A stretch of 64,000 bases of DNA from NCBI RefSeq assembly GCF_020662345.1, contig NZ_VMOA01000027.1:1-64000 (forward strand), written 5' to 3'. Numbering within the stretch: position 1 is the stretch's first letter; each line of letters begins with the position of its first letter. The translations under genes and the position numbers were made by a program. The notes beneath the pieces are model-generated. The model was not told where the DNA came from, did no database searches, and saw only the letters and a list, made by a program, of their open reading frames with translations. Source of the DNA: Methylobacterium sp. W2 (lineage in GTDB: Bacteria > Pseudomonadota > Alphaproteobacteria > Rhizobiales > Beijerinckiaceae). This document shows positions 7,918 to 16,286 of the stretch, piece by piece.

Positions 7918-9309
7918 ATGCCAACCACGTCTCGACGGCGTACGCTCACCTTATGGGTGGTCCTTGCAGCGCAACTCATGCTTGCGATGGACTTCCTGAT
8001 CGTTGTCGTTGCGCTGCCACGTATCCAGCATGACCTGGGCTTTAGCCCGGCGGAGTTGACGTGGGTGCCAAATGCCTTTGGCCTGGCGTTCGGCGGCCTG
8101 CTGCTGCTCGGCGGGAGGCTGGGCGACATGATCGGGCAGGTCCGCGCGTTCAGGACGGGCCTGATCGTCTTCGTCGCTGCGTCGTTGCTCGGTGGCCTGG
8201 CGCAGACACCCATGCTGCTGATCGTGGCCCGCGTCGTCCAGGGTGTCGGTGCCGCGCTGGCGGCCCCGAGCGTCCTCGCACTGGTCATGGTGATGGCGCG
8301 CGACGAGGCGGAGAAGGCGCGCGGCCTGTCGCTATTTACCGCCGTTTCCTCGATGGGCGCGTCCGCCGGCCTGATCCTGGGCGGTGTGCTGACCGACTTT
8401 CTCTCGTGGCGCTGGGCGCTGCTGATCAACGTACCGGTCGGCCTCCTCGTGGTGACGGCGATCGGTCGGCTTGTGGCCGAGACCCACCCCAAGCCGGCGC
8501 GTCTCGACACCGCCGGTGCACTAACTGCGACGATCGGCTCGGTCGCGCTGGTCTATGGCTTCATCAGCGCGGCGGACCATGGTTGGACGGCTACGGGCAC
8601 GCTGCTGTCCTTCAGCGTTGCGGTCGTGCTGTCGCTCGCCTTCTTCCAGGTCGAGAAGCGCCACTCAGCGCCCTTGTTAGACTTGCGCCTGTTGCAGGAC
8701 CGGTCGCGCCTCGGTGGCCTCGCCGCCATGGCACTGATCGTCGGCGTGCATTTCGCTGTGCTGTTCATGCTGGTGCAGTATCTGCAGCGCGTGCTCGGCT
8801 GGACGCCGCTGGGTGCCGGCCTCGGTTATATGCCGCTCACCGTCACTGTTTACGCGATAAGCAAGTTCGCGCCGCAGATGATCGACAGGTTCGGCGCTCG
8901 TGCCCTGCTGGTTGCGGGTAGCCTGACCGTCGCGGTCAGCCTCGTCGGATTCGCCTTGCTGGGCGACCACGGCCGCTATTTCCCGGGCGTGCTTATCCCG
9001 TTGCTGATCCATGCAGCAGGTATCGCGCTGATCTTCGCACCGGGCACGGTCGCCATCATGCACGGTGTTCCGGAGGAGCACGCTGGCACCGCATCGGGCC
9101 TGCTGCAGATGGACCAGCAGATCGGCGGGGCGCTTGGGATTGCGGCGATCACCTCGATCTATGCCTTCGCCGTTGTCCCCGGCCGGTTCGCTTCGGGCCT
9201 GCCAGCAGCGTTCGTCGGCGGGGCAATCATCGCGAGCGTCGCAGCAATCGTTGCGTGGCGAAATGTCGAGCAAACCACTATCGTGCGGCCGGCCCTCCTA
9301 CCAGGTTGA
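7918..9309 (+). CDS. MFS transporter, DHA2-like drug efflux
   Basis: 463 residues from ATG 7918; a GTG at 7855 would add 21 non-hydrophobic residues. About 14 hydrophobic segments are visible. The DHA2 signature regions include MDFLIVVVALPRIQHDLG in helix 1 and GGRLGDMIG in loop 2-3, and LTDFLSWRWALLINVPVG follows in the fifth-helix region. Proton-driven export of a toxic organic compound is expected. It follows the SDR on the same strand. Its last 12 bp overlap the convergent monooxygenase-like gene. Confidence 0.88.
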   Translation: MPTTSRRRTLTLWVVLAAQLMLAMDFLIVVVALPRIQHDLGFSPAELTWVPNAFGLAFGGLLLLGGRLGDMIGQVRAFRTGLIVFVAASLLGGLAQTPMLLIVARVVQGVGAALAAPSVLALVMVMARDEAEKARGLSLFTAVSSMGASAGLILGGVLTDFLSWRWALLINVPVGLLVVTAIGRLVAETHPKPARLDTAGALTATIGSVALVYGFISAADHGWTATGTLLSFSVAVVLSLAFFQVEKRHSAPLLDLRLLQDRSRLGGLAAMALIVGVHFAVLFMLVQYLQRVLGWTPLGAGLGYMPLTVTVYAISKFAPQMIDRFGARALLVAGSLTVAVSLVGFALLGDHGRYFPGVLIPLLIHAAGIALIFAPGTVAIMHGVPEEHAGTASGLLQMDQQIGGALGIAAITSIYAFAVVPGRFASGLPAAFVGGAIIASVAAIVAWRNVEQTTIVRPALLPG

Positions 9310-9639
9310 GCCATCACAGTTGAAACTGTGCCGGACGGTGGCGATCGTCCACTCCACGGTGGATTGATCGATCGACGCGTGAACGGGCGAGGCGGCCATC
9401 TCGGTCGTCACGCCGTTCGCGGCGCGATGCCCGGCCTCAGCCGCCTCCCACACCAGCATGTCGACGACGAAGCCGTCGTCGCGCTCGCAGATATGACGGG
9501 AGACGAAGCCGGGTTGCTTCCGGAGCCACGGATCGATGTCCGAGTTCGCCGTGATAAACTCGTTGATGGTCAGGCCGCTGGCGAGCCGAAAGGTGGTGAT
9601 CTCGATGGCTTGGGACACGTCTGTATCTTTCAATGACAC
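9298..9639 (-). CDS. Small dimeric alpha/beta-barrel protein (antibiotic-biosynthesis-monooxygenase-like)
   Basis: 113 residues. The pattern EITTFRLASGLTINEFITAN, then WLRKQPGFVSRH and VVDMLVWEAAEAGHRAA, fits the ferredoxin-like fold of ABM or Dabb-type proteins. It is the second gene after the SDR at 9646-10401 (gap 6 bp), so the two are co-transcribed. The 3' end overlaps the convergent MFS gene by 12 bp. Catalytic activity is uncertain; many members are uncharacterised. Confidence 0.6.
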   Translation of the reverse strand: MSLKDTDVSQAIEITTFRLASGLTINEFITANSDIDPWLRKQPGFVSRHICERDDGFVVDMLVWEAAEAGHRAANGVTTEMAASPVHASIDQSTVEWTIATVRHSFNCDGSTW

Positions 9640-9645
9640 TGCGGA

Positions 9646-10401
9646 TCAGATGACGTAGCCGCCAGCGACCTCGATCGTCTGCGCGTTGATCCAGGCGCTA
9701 TCGTCCGATAACAGGCTGGCGATGACGCGGCCGATATCGTCGGGTTCGCCGACCCGGCCGAGTGCGGTCTGTCCGGCGAGGAGCCTTTCGAATTCGTCGT
9801 TCAGCCCACCGCCGAGGTCGGTGCGGATGGCACCGGGCGACACGGCGTTGGCGCGGATGCGGCGTTCGCCAAACTCCTTGGCCATGTAGCGGGTCAGCAC
9901 CTCAAGACCGCCCTTGAACGCCGCATAGGGCGCCACGCCGGCGGTCGCGACCCGTGTCGTGGCGCTGGTCAGGTTCACGATCGAGCCGCCGTCTGCCATC
10001 AGCGGCAGCAACGCCTGGGTCAGGAAGAACGGGCCCTTCAAATGGACGGCGAACAGCCCGTCGAACTCCGCCTCGGTGACCGAGGTGATCGGGTTGAACG
10101 CCCCGTATCCGGCATTGTTGACGAGGTGGTCGAAGCTATCCCGGTCCCAGGTCGCTGCAAGCGCCGCCGCCACGGCCTCCCGGAACGCCGGAAACGAGCC
10201 GGTGTCGGCAACGTCCAGCTTCAACGCAACGGCCTCGCCGCCGCCGGACTGGATTGTTCGCACGGCGCCGTCGGCACCCTTTGGATGGCTGTTGTAGGTC
10301 AGGATGACGCCTATGCCGCGAGCAGCGCATTGCATTGCAGTGCTCCGGCCAAGGCCACGGCTGCCGCCGGTGATGATCGCGATTGTCATGCTCGTTTCCA
10401 C
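9646..10401 (-). CDS. SDR-family oxidoreductase
   Basis: 251 residues. The cofactor loop ITGGSRGLGRSTA, NNAGYG, the Ser region NLTSATT and catalytic YAAFK are all present. It belongs to the classical FabG-like group but is clearly distinct from the SDR at 7090. It forms a two-gene unit with the small barrel protein downstream and converges on the SDR-MFS pair. Together the block looks like one inducible carbonyl-handling and export island. Confidence 0.87.
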   Translation of the reverse strand: METSMTIAIITGGSRGLGRSTAMQCAARGIGVILTYNSHPKGADGAVRTIQSGGGEAVALKLDVADTGSFPAFREAVAAALAATWDRDSFDHLVNNAGYGAFNPITSVTEAEFDGLFAVHLKGPFFLTQALLPLMADGGSIVNLTSATTRVATAGVAPYAAFKGGLEVLTRYMAKEFGERRIRANAVSPGAIRTDLGGGLNDEFERLLAGQTALGRVGEPDDIGRVIASLLSDDSAWINAQTIEVAGGYVI

Positions 10402-10613
10402 CTGATTTCGTGCACTCCTCCTAAAGGCACGTGCATTCAGGCGATGCTCCCGATCCTGCCCGGATGTTGCCTATTCCTGCTTCAGCGGTGGCGACAAGCA
10501 TATGGCAGCTATCCGACGTGTTCACCCCAGAAGCTGCCAGACCGCAAACTGATCAGCCCCCATTGAAGTGGTCCGCCCTTTGGTATGGCTTTTGAGCCTG
10601 GAGGACGGACGAG

Positions 10614-10931
10614 ATGGCAAAGCACCCGAAGCCCGAGGAGATCGTCGCCAAGCTACGGCAGGCGGATGTGCTGATCTCACTGGGCCAGAGCGTGGCCGAT
10701 ACAATCCGCGCGCTCGGCGTGAGTTCAGTGACATACTACCGGTGGGGGCGTGAGTTTGGCGGCCTGAAGTCGGATCAGGTTCGGCGGATGAAGGATCTGG
10801 AGACCGAGAACGCTCGGCTGCGAAAGGCGATTGCGGATCTCACCCTCGACAAGCTGATCTTGCAGGATGCGTCCCGGGGAAGCTTCTGGGCCCCGCGCGC
10901 CGACGCGCCTGTGTCGAGCACATCATGTTGA
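10614..10931 (+). CDS. IS3-family transposase OrfA
   Basis: 105 residues. The N-terminal helix-turn-helix (PEEIVAKLRQADVLISLGQS, then GVSSVTYYRWGREFGG) is followed by the leucine-zipper segment LETENARLRKAIADLTLDK. This is the canonical OrfA of the IS3 group. The end of the frame runs into the OrfB region, where the usual -1 frameshift would produce OrfAB. Because OrfB is truncated, no active transposase is expected. Confidence 0.82.
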   Translation: MAKHPKPEEIVAKLRQADVLISLGQSVADTIRALGVSSVTYYRWGREFGGLKSDQVRRMKDLETENARLRKAIADLTLDKLILQDASRGSFWAPRADAPVSSTSC

Positions 10932-11217
10932 CGATGACCGTCTTCGAGCACCGCGCCTGTCGGGCGCTCGGACAGCATCGCTCGACACAGCGCAAGGTAC
11001 CGCGGGGCCGCGACGACGAAGAGGCGCTGACGGCTGATCTCGTGGCTTTGGCCGAGAAGTACGGGCGCTACGGCTACCGCAAGATCAGTGCGTTGCTGAA
11101 GGCGGCCGGGTGGTTCGTCAACGACAAGCGCGTCGAACGCATTTGGCGGCGTGAGGGGCTGAAAGTGCCGGCCAAGCAGCCCAAGCGAGGGCGGATCTGG
11201 GACAACGACGGCTCCTG
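10925..11217 (+). pseudogene. IS3-family transposase OrfB, truncated
   Basis: The frame keeps the N-terminal IS3 OrfB pattern: RACRALGQHRSTQR, then EKYGRYGYRKISALLKAAGW and VERIWRREGLKVPAKQPKRG. It breaks off at NDGSC, just before the rve/DDE integrase core that should follow. The remaining codons to 11278 are unrelated read-through into the bciA remnant. About two thirds of OrfB is missing. Confidence 0.8.
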
Positions 11218-11228
11218 TACACGATCGT

Positions 11229-11756
11229 CTGACCGACGGCCTTCTTCAAATCCCTCTCGGGCCAGATCGACCGCGTGAAACGCGGCAAGCCATTCCTGGT
11301 TTTCGGCACCGGCAAGATGACCGCCTGCAAGCCGATCAGCGAAGACGACCTGGGCAACTACCTTGCCGATTGCGTCGACAACGCAGACCGGCGCAATCGC
11401 GTGCTCCCGATCGGCGGGCCGGGCGAAGCGGTCACACCGAAGGCGCAGGGCGAGCGGCTCTTCGCCTTGCTTGAGCGAGAACCGCGATTTACCCATGTCC
11501 CGGTAGTGATGCTGGACGTGATTATTGCTGTTCTGGCAACGCTAGGACGGTTGGTGCCGGCACTGGCAGCGAAGGCCGAGCTCGCGCGCATCGGGCGCTA
11601 CTACGCCACCGAGTCCATGCTGTCCTGGACCCGGCGACAGGGCGATACGATGCGAGTGCGCCCCCCTCTACAGGGTCGGAAACACTGTTCGACTATTACG
11701 CTCGCTTGATCCGAGGCGAGGCGGTTGCCGAGCGCGGAGACCACGCCGTGTTCTGA
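11229..11756 (+). pseudogene. bciA: Remnant of bciA, divinyl (proto)chlorophyllide 8-vinyl reductase
   Basis: The remnant opens with PTAFFKSLSGQIDRVKRGKP and runs through LVFGTGKMTACKPISEDDL, LPIGGPGEA and ARIGRYYATESML, the C-terminal half of BciA. This NADPH-dependent enzyme of bacteriochlorophyll synthesis reduces the 8-vinyl group. After YYATESML the frame shifts by one base near 11620; the other frame continues VLDPATGRYDAS, STGSETLFDYYARL and RGDHAVF to the stop at 11754-11756. So the gene lost its 5' half at the IS3 junction and carries one single-base deletion. It cannot work. Confidence 0.82.
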
Positions 11757-11932
11757 CGTCGCTGCGATCGAACGCCCGCAAACGGACCTCCCGAACGTCC
11801 GATCGAGGTCGGGTCTCGACTGTCCGCTTTACGACCAAGTCGGGTGGTTTCTGGCTGGTACGCTTACGCGTCGCAGCTTAGGTAATGGGCCGTTCAATAA
11901 CACGCACGCAGGCAGGGTCACAGTAACTGGCG

Positions 11933-12559
11933 CTAAGCCGCCGACACCATCTTGACCGAGAAGGCCGCGAGCAGGCTCCCCATGAGCCAGCGTTGCGCCA
12001 AGAGCCAGGAGGGGCGCTTAGCCAAGCCCGAGGCGATGGCACCGGCCGTGCTGGCGATGAGGACGCCGATGGTGAGGTTCAGGACGATGTGCATCGCTCC
12101 GAGGATCAAGGTCTGCGACAGGATGCTGCCGTGTTCCGGAACCACGAATTGCGGCAGGAGCGCGAGATAGAGGAGCGCCGCCTTCGGGTTCAGCATCGTG
12201 GTCACGAACCCCATCGCCAGAACCTTGCCCCGTCCGCTGCTCGGCAGTGCATTCACCTGGAACGGCGAACGCCCTCCGGGCCGGACCGCCTGCCAAGCGA
12301 GAACCATCAAGTATCCCGCCCCGGCGATCCGTAGAGCCTCGTAGGCCATCGGAACGGCCAACAGCAGCGCCGTGATCCCGAAGGCGGCGCAGGCCATATA
12401 GACGACGAAGCCGAGGGCGCTGCCGCCGAGGGAGACGATCCCAGCCGTGCGCCCTTGGGCGATGGAGCGGGAGATCAGATAGATCATGTTCGGCCCCGGC
12501 GTTACGGCCAAGCCAAGGATGACGATGAGGTAGGCCGTGAGGGTTGAAGTGTCGGGCAT
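11933..12559 (-). CDS. LysE/RhtB-family amino-acid exporter
   Basis: 208 residues with six hydrophobic segments. The family signature at the N-terminus is LAVTPGPNMIYLISRSIAQG, and LNPKAALLYLALLPQFV follows in the middle. Such proteins export amino acids or related small molecules across the inner membrane. It is divergent from a LysR regulator with a 99-bp spacer, the standard LysE/LysG-type layout. The specific substrate is unknown. Confidence 0.88.
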   Translation of the reverse strand: MPDTSTLTAYLIVILGLAVTPGPNMIYLISRSIAQGRTAGIVSLGGSALGFVVYMACAAFGITALLLAVPMAYEALRIAGAGYLMVLAWQAVRPGGRSPFQVNALPSSGRGKVLAMGFVTTMLNPKAALLYLALLPQFVVPEHGSILSQTLILGAMHIVLNLTIGVLIASTAGAIASGLAKRPSWLLAQRWLMGSLLAAFSVKMVSAA

Positions 12560-12658
12560 GGTCTCTCGCCGAAAGCGTGTCCACCACTCCTTCTCACCGC
12601 CGCTTCCATAGGTAAAATACGAAGATCGAATGCCTGTGATCCGCTGAGCCTATCACCG

Positions 12659-13564
12659 ATGGTCAACTTCCGTTTGCTTCGGCACCTCTGGCTGTTCCAG
12701 GCCGTTGCGGAGGAGCGCCACTTTGGGCGCGCGGCCCAGCGGCTGGGGATGTCGCAACCGCCGCTCACTGAACAGATCAAGGCCCTAGAGCAGTCCCTGG
12801 GAGCCGCGCTGTTCGTGCGCGACCGTCGTGGGGTCCGGCTCACGGCGGCGGGCGCAGCGATCCTCCCGGCCGTGGGCAAGTTCGTGGAGCAGGCGGGGCG
12901 GTTGGAACTTGCCGTCCGGGAGGCGGTGGCAGGCCGGACCGGGACACTGACCATCGGCGCCATCAACGCCGCGCTGGTCGAGGACATTCCACCCCTGGTC
13001 GCCGCCTTACGGACCGCGCATCCCGGCCTGACGGTCGCGATCACGGAGATAGATAGCGTCGAGGCCGTCCCCGCCCTCGAAGCCGGCGACATCGATCTCG
13101 CCTTCGCTCGGCTAGAGGGCGTGCTCGGGCCAACGATCCAGTCGCGGCCGGTGGCGCAGGACCGGCTAGCGGTGGTCCTCCCAAAGGAGCACCGCCTGAC
13201 GGCGATGGCCGAGGTGCCCCTCACCCTGTTGGCGCAGGAGGACTTCGCGATGTTCGCGCGCCGTTCGAGCCCGGTCTACTTCGACCGGGTGCTGGCGGCC
13301 TGTCGCGCCGGAGGCTTCTCGCCCCGCATCCTCCATGAAGTTCGTTCCGTCACGTCGCAGATCGCGTTCGTGGGCTGCGGCCAGGGGATCGCGCTTGTGC
13401 CGTCGAGGGCCGAAAAGCTGGCTCCATCGAGCGTCGTCTTTCGGCCACTGGAAGAGCGGGTCGAGATCGTCGCTACGGCGCTGGTCTGGTCCACTGCGCA
13501 TCACAACCCGCTGATCGATGCCGTCCTCGAACTGATTGGACGGGACATCACGGGAAGTCTGTAG
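12659..13564 (+). CDS. LysR-family transcriptional regulator
   Basis: 301 residues. The N-terminal helix-turn-helix reads FGRAAQRLGMSQPPLTEQIK, followed by LEQSLGAALFVRDRRGVRLT. The substrate-binding domain follows from about residue 90. It is divergent from the LysE exporter and probably controls it in response to the exported compound. No unusual features. Confidence 0.9.
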   Translation: MVNFRLLRHLWLFQAVAEERHFGRAAQRLGMSQPPLTEQIKALEQSLGAALFVRDRRGVRLTAAGAAILPAVGKFVEQAGRLELAVREAVAGRTGTLTIGAINAALVEDIPPLVAALRTAHPGLTVAITEIDSVEAVPALEAGDIDLAFARLEGVLGPTIQSRPVAQDRLAVVLPKEHRLTAMAEVPLTLLAQEDFAMFARRSSPVYFDRVLAACRAGGFSPRILHEVRSVTSQIAFVGCGQGIALVPSRAEKLAPSSVVFRPLEERVEIVATALVWSTAHHNPLIDAVLELIGRDITGSL

Positions 13565-13761
13565 TGTCGAATTGAGGGGGCCTTCTTCGGCTCGCTGAAC
13601 GTCCGCTTCTAGAGAAAGCCCCAACAAGCTTCTATGGCGTGGTTGGGTCGGATGCGGAACGTCTGCTTCTCGGCACGCCGCTAACTCCTGCTTATGGCGC
13701 GCAGCTGCAGCGTCGGCGGATCGTAGTGAGATGCTGATGGCTCCTTAACCGGAGTTCCATC
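13565..13761. repeat. Spacer with a repeated 13-mer
   Basis: The word AACGTCYGCTTCT occurs at 13597-13609 and 13658-13670, and related TCCTGCTTATGGCGC follows near 13690. These words resemble the repeat core at 424-492 and 15516-15584. No gene is seen. The spacer precedes the small integrase. Confidence 0.4.
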
Positions 13762-14382
13762 ATGCCTTCAACCAGCAACACCACCCGCCGACCGTGGAAC
13801 CTTGGCCGCCTGATCGGTCCCAAACCGCCGTTCAAGCCAAAGCACATCTGCGCGATCCACACCCGCTTACAGCACGAGGGCCGCACTCGCGACCTCGCCC
13901 TGTTCGACACTGCCATCGACAGCAAGCTGCGTGGCTGCGACCTCGTCCGCTTACGCGTGGCAGATGTCCACCTCGGCGACGGCGTCCGCCTGCACACCAC
14001 CATCGTCCAGCAGAAAACTGGCCGACCCGTCCTGTTCGAGCTGACCGAAACCACCCGTGAGACGCTGTCTGCCTGGCTCAAGCTGCGGGGGCTTCGTGCG
14101 AGTGATTGGCTGTTCCCGAGTCGCAGCCGCCCGGGCGAGCACCTGACGACGCGCCAGTATGGTCGGCTCGTCGACGAATGGGTAGCGCTGATAGGCCTCG
14201 ACCCGGCGGGGTACGGCACGCACAGCCTGCGTCGGACGAAGGTCGCACTCATCTACCGGCGGACAGGCAACCTACGTGCCTGTCAGCTGCTGCTCGGCCA
14301 CACCAAGATGGAGAGCACGGTGCGCTACCTCGGTATCGAGGCAGACGACGCATTGGTCATGTCCGAGCAGACCGACATTTAG
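13762..14382 (+). CDS. Small tyrosine-type site-specific recombinase
   Basis: 206 residues, essentially a lone catalytic domain. Visible active-site elements are the first Arg in IDSKLRGCDLVRLR, the beta-hairpin Lys in QQKTGRPV, HSLRRTKV (HxxR), LLGHTKMESTVRY with the second His, and a Tyr just beyond. The core-binding domain is minimal. A broken copy of a close relative lies at 15905-16088. Such small integrases recur in these genomes next to insertion elements; their target is unknown. Confidence 0.85.
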   Translation: MPSTSNTTRRPWNLGRLIGPKPPFKPKHICAIHTRLQHEGRTRDLALFDTAIDSKLRGCDLVRLRVADVHLGDGVRLHTTIVQQKTGRPVLFELTETTRETLSAWLKLRGLRASDWLFPSRSRPGEHLTTRQYGRLVDEWVALIGLDPAGYGTHSLRRTKVALIYRRTGNLRACQLLLGHTKMESTVRYLGIEADDALVMSEQTDI

Positions 14383-14532
14383 CGAACATCGCGGCGGCTT
14401 ACCCGCAGGCCGCCGCACCCAGTTCCCCGCCGGCCCATAAGGGTGCCAAGCAGCGAAGTAGGTCTGACCGGAAAGAGATGGTGCGCTTCCCAGTAAGCGC
14501 GACTGGGAAATCCGGCGCTCGCCCCAAAGGTT

Positions 14533-15219
14533 TTAGAACGGGAGGAGCCGCCGAAAGCGGGCAATGTTCACGAGCGCAACGAGTGACGAGGCCACGTAAG
14601 TAAGAGCGGCGGCGCGCAGAACGGTGCGGGCACCGGGCATGTCGCTGGCGTCGAGGTAGCGACCCGTCTCCAGGATGGGCAGGGCCCGGCGAAAGCTCGC
14701 ATCGAGTTCAACGGGCAGCGTCAGAAAGTGAAACAGGACGCGAACGCCGAGGAGCGCGATGCCAATACCCACCTGCAGGGCGAGCAGGATGGGCGAATGG
14801 ACGAAGGCGAGCACCACGGGCGCGGTCATCATCACCACGGCCGCGGCGAACTCGAAGCCCTGCACAACCGGGGCGAACCTCACCCGCGCCGCAAGGAGCT
14901 GGTCCCCCGCCGCGTGCTGGAGCGCGTGGGCGACTTCGTGCGCCGCAACCGCGACCGCCGTGATCGAGCGGCCGTCATGGTTTTCTGGCGATAGTCGCAC
15001 GACGTTCGCGACCGGATCGTAGTGGTCGGCAGGCGCGATCTCGACGAGGACGTGCTCCAGCCGTGCCAGGTCGAGCAGATGGCGGGCGAGTTCGCCGCCG
15101 GTCCCGGGCAAGTCCGGCCGCTCGGTAGCGTGTTGCTGCATCACCCGGCGCACCCACCATTGGGGGCCGAATACCAGAACGAACAGGAGGATTGCGCCAA
15201 GCGCTAGGAGGACGGGCAC
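14533..15219 (-). CDS. YugP-like membrane zinc metallopeptidase
   Basis: 228 residues from a GTG start. An N-terminal hydrophobic helix (LLALGAILLFVLVFG) is followed by the HEVAH zinc site in VAAHEVAHALQHA and then by further transmembrane helices. This matches the YugP/DUF2268-like neutral zinc metallopeptidase family in motif position and size. A substrate is not known. No co-transcribed partner is visible. Confidence 0.8.
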   Translation of the reverse strand: MPVLLALGAILLFVLVFGPQWWVRRVMQQHATERPDLPGTGGELARHLLDLARLEHVLVEIAPADHYDPVANVVRLSPENHDGRSITAVAVAAHEVAHALQHAAGDQLLAARVRFAPVVQGFEFAAAVVMMTAPVVLAFVHSPILLALQVGIGIALLGVRVLFHFLTLPVELDASFRRALPILETGRYLDASDMPGARTVLRAAALTYVASSLVALVNIARFRRLLPF

Positions 15220-15617
15220 AAGGGTAATGTAGGCACGCGGCCGTAGCCGTGGAAGCGCGGCGTCTTACCCGAGATGTTCACCGTCCGACAATCGCGCCAC
15301 AAGCGTCAAATACCGGACTGCGTGCAGGCTGTGTAGAAACGTTGGCACTTCGCCACGCCGAAGTGCAATCTTCCATGACAGATTGAAAAACATCAGCTCG
15401 GTTGGACGCGATCGCGACCCTTGAGCGTTCCTGCGGGAAATCCTTCTGCTTGCATCAGCCCGAAACGCGTTTTCACATAGCCTCGGTCGACACCGGACGG
15501 TCGCTCATCTGAGAATGAATGTCTGCTGCCGGGTGGTGTGCTGGTGTCCGCTTATGGCGCACAGCAGCGATGATGAACGGCTTGGTTGGCCGCCGCCGCC
15601 GCCGCCGCAATCGTCGC
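15220..15617. other. Gene-free spacer with repeat copy B and a CCG microsatellite
   Basis: No coding frame with family resemblance was found. The stretch contains the 69-bp repeat copy B (15516-15584) and, just after it, a run of CCG triplets (about 15587-15609). The microsatellite abuts the 3' break of the SDR fragment that follows. Confidence 0.5.
15516..15584. repeat. Diverged 69-bp repeat, copy B
   Basis: Same-orientation partner of 424-492, roughly 83% identical by eye. It again lies between genes and beside element debris. Confidence 0.6.
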
Positions 15618-15788
15618 TCAGGTCGATCGGAAGGGTTCGGACGCCCTGCGGGACTTAAGCCCCCCCGAGCGAGAAAGCACAACGATTGGCGCGTGGGTCG
15701 AACACTCGGTGAGCGCTCGGACCAAGGCCCCGCCTATGCCGCCGGACGCACCGACGACGACCGCGTTGGTCGGATGCGAGGCGGTCAA
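15618..15788 (-). pseudogene. SDR-family N-terminal fragment
   Basis: A 56-codon frame from TTG 15786-15788 gives LTASHPTNAVVVGASGGIGG, then ALVRALTE and APIVVLSRSGG. The GASGGIGG loop and following strand are the first beta-alpha-beta unit of a short-chain dehydrogenase, with a GGGAGG-like ribosome site upstream. The frame ends at a stop beside the CCG run, before any catalytic residues. It is a decayed gene start, not a functional protein. Confidence 0.6.
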
Positions 15789-15904
15789 AGCGCGGCCTCC
15801 CTGTCGACGGTGGAGCCTCGGCGTCCTCGGTGAAAGATCAGACTGAGGTTGTTGGCCGGCATCACGACGCGCTCGGACAGATGCAGTTCGTGCGCTCGGC
15901 CAAG

Positions 15905-16088
15905 CATTTGACGACGCGCTAGTACGGCCGGCTCGTCGAGGAGTGGGTGGCGCTGATTGGCATCAACCCGGCAGGGCACGGCACGCACAGCCAGCGCCAC
16001 ACGAAGGTCGCGCTGATCTACCGGCGAACGTGCAACCTACGAGCCTGCCAGCTGCTGCTCGGCCATACCAAGCTTGAGAGCACGGTGT
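15905..16088 (+). pseudogene. Remnant of a small tyrosine recombinase
   Basis: The translation HLTTR, stop, YGRLVEEWVALIGINPAGHG, HSQRHTKVALIYRRT and LLGHTKLESTV parallels the C-terminal third of the intact integrase at 13762-14382. A TAG at 15920-15922 replaces the Gln codon, and the catalytic HxxR has become HSQRH. At about 16088 it runs directly into an IS630 fragment. It is clearly dead. Confidence 0.8.
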
Positions 16089-16286
16089 GGCCTGCCAGCC
16101 TACTCGCCCGACTTCCATCCAATCGAACTGGCCTTTGCCAACCTCAAAACCAGCTTGCGTGTACAGACCGCCCGCACGTTTGCAGACCTCGGCGAAACCA
16201 TCGAACAGGACTTGAGGCGCTTCACAACGGTCGAATGCCACAACTACGTCGTAGCTGCAGGCTACGACGCATTTGACCCAACCTGA
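16089..16286 (+). pseudogene. IS630-family transposase, C-terminal fragment
   Basis: The frame LPAYSPDFHPIELAFANLKT, then RRFTTVECHNYVVAAGYDAF, is the terminal part of an IS630 DDE transposase including the PYSPxxNPIE-like motif. Its 5' part is replaced by the integrase remnant. The stop is at 16284-16286. The final 25 bp overlap the tail of the large integrase coded on the other strand, so an element junction lies here. Confidence 0.8.

Larger units (their letters stand above)
10566..11217 (+). mobile_element. Truncated IS3-family element
   Basis: The left end appears at about 10566 with TGAAGTGGTCCGCC, similar to IS3-family (IS407-like) termini. OrfA is followed by an OrfB that loses resemblance after the codons for NDGSC near 11217, well before the DDE catalytic core. 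There is no right terminal repeat. The break lies about 10 bp from the start of the bciA remnant, so an IS-linked deletion probably removed both the OrfB end and the bciA 5' half. Confidence 0.75.

Noticed and set aside
15587..15609. CCG triplet run as a phase-variation tract
   Set aside because: It is not inside an intact gene, so length change would have no coding effect.
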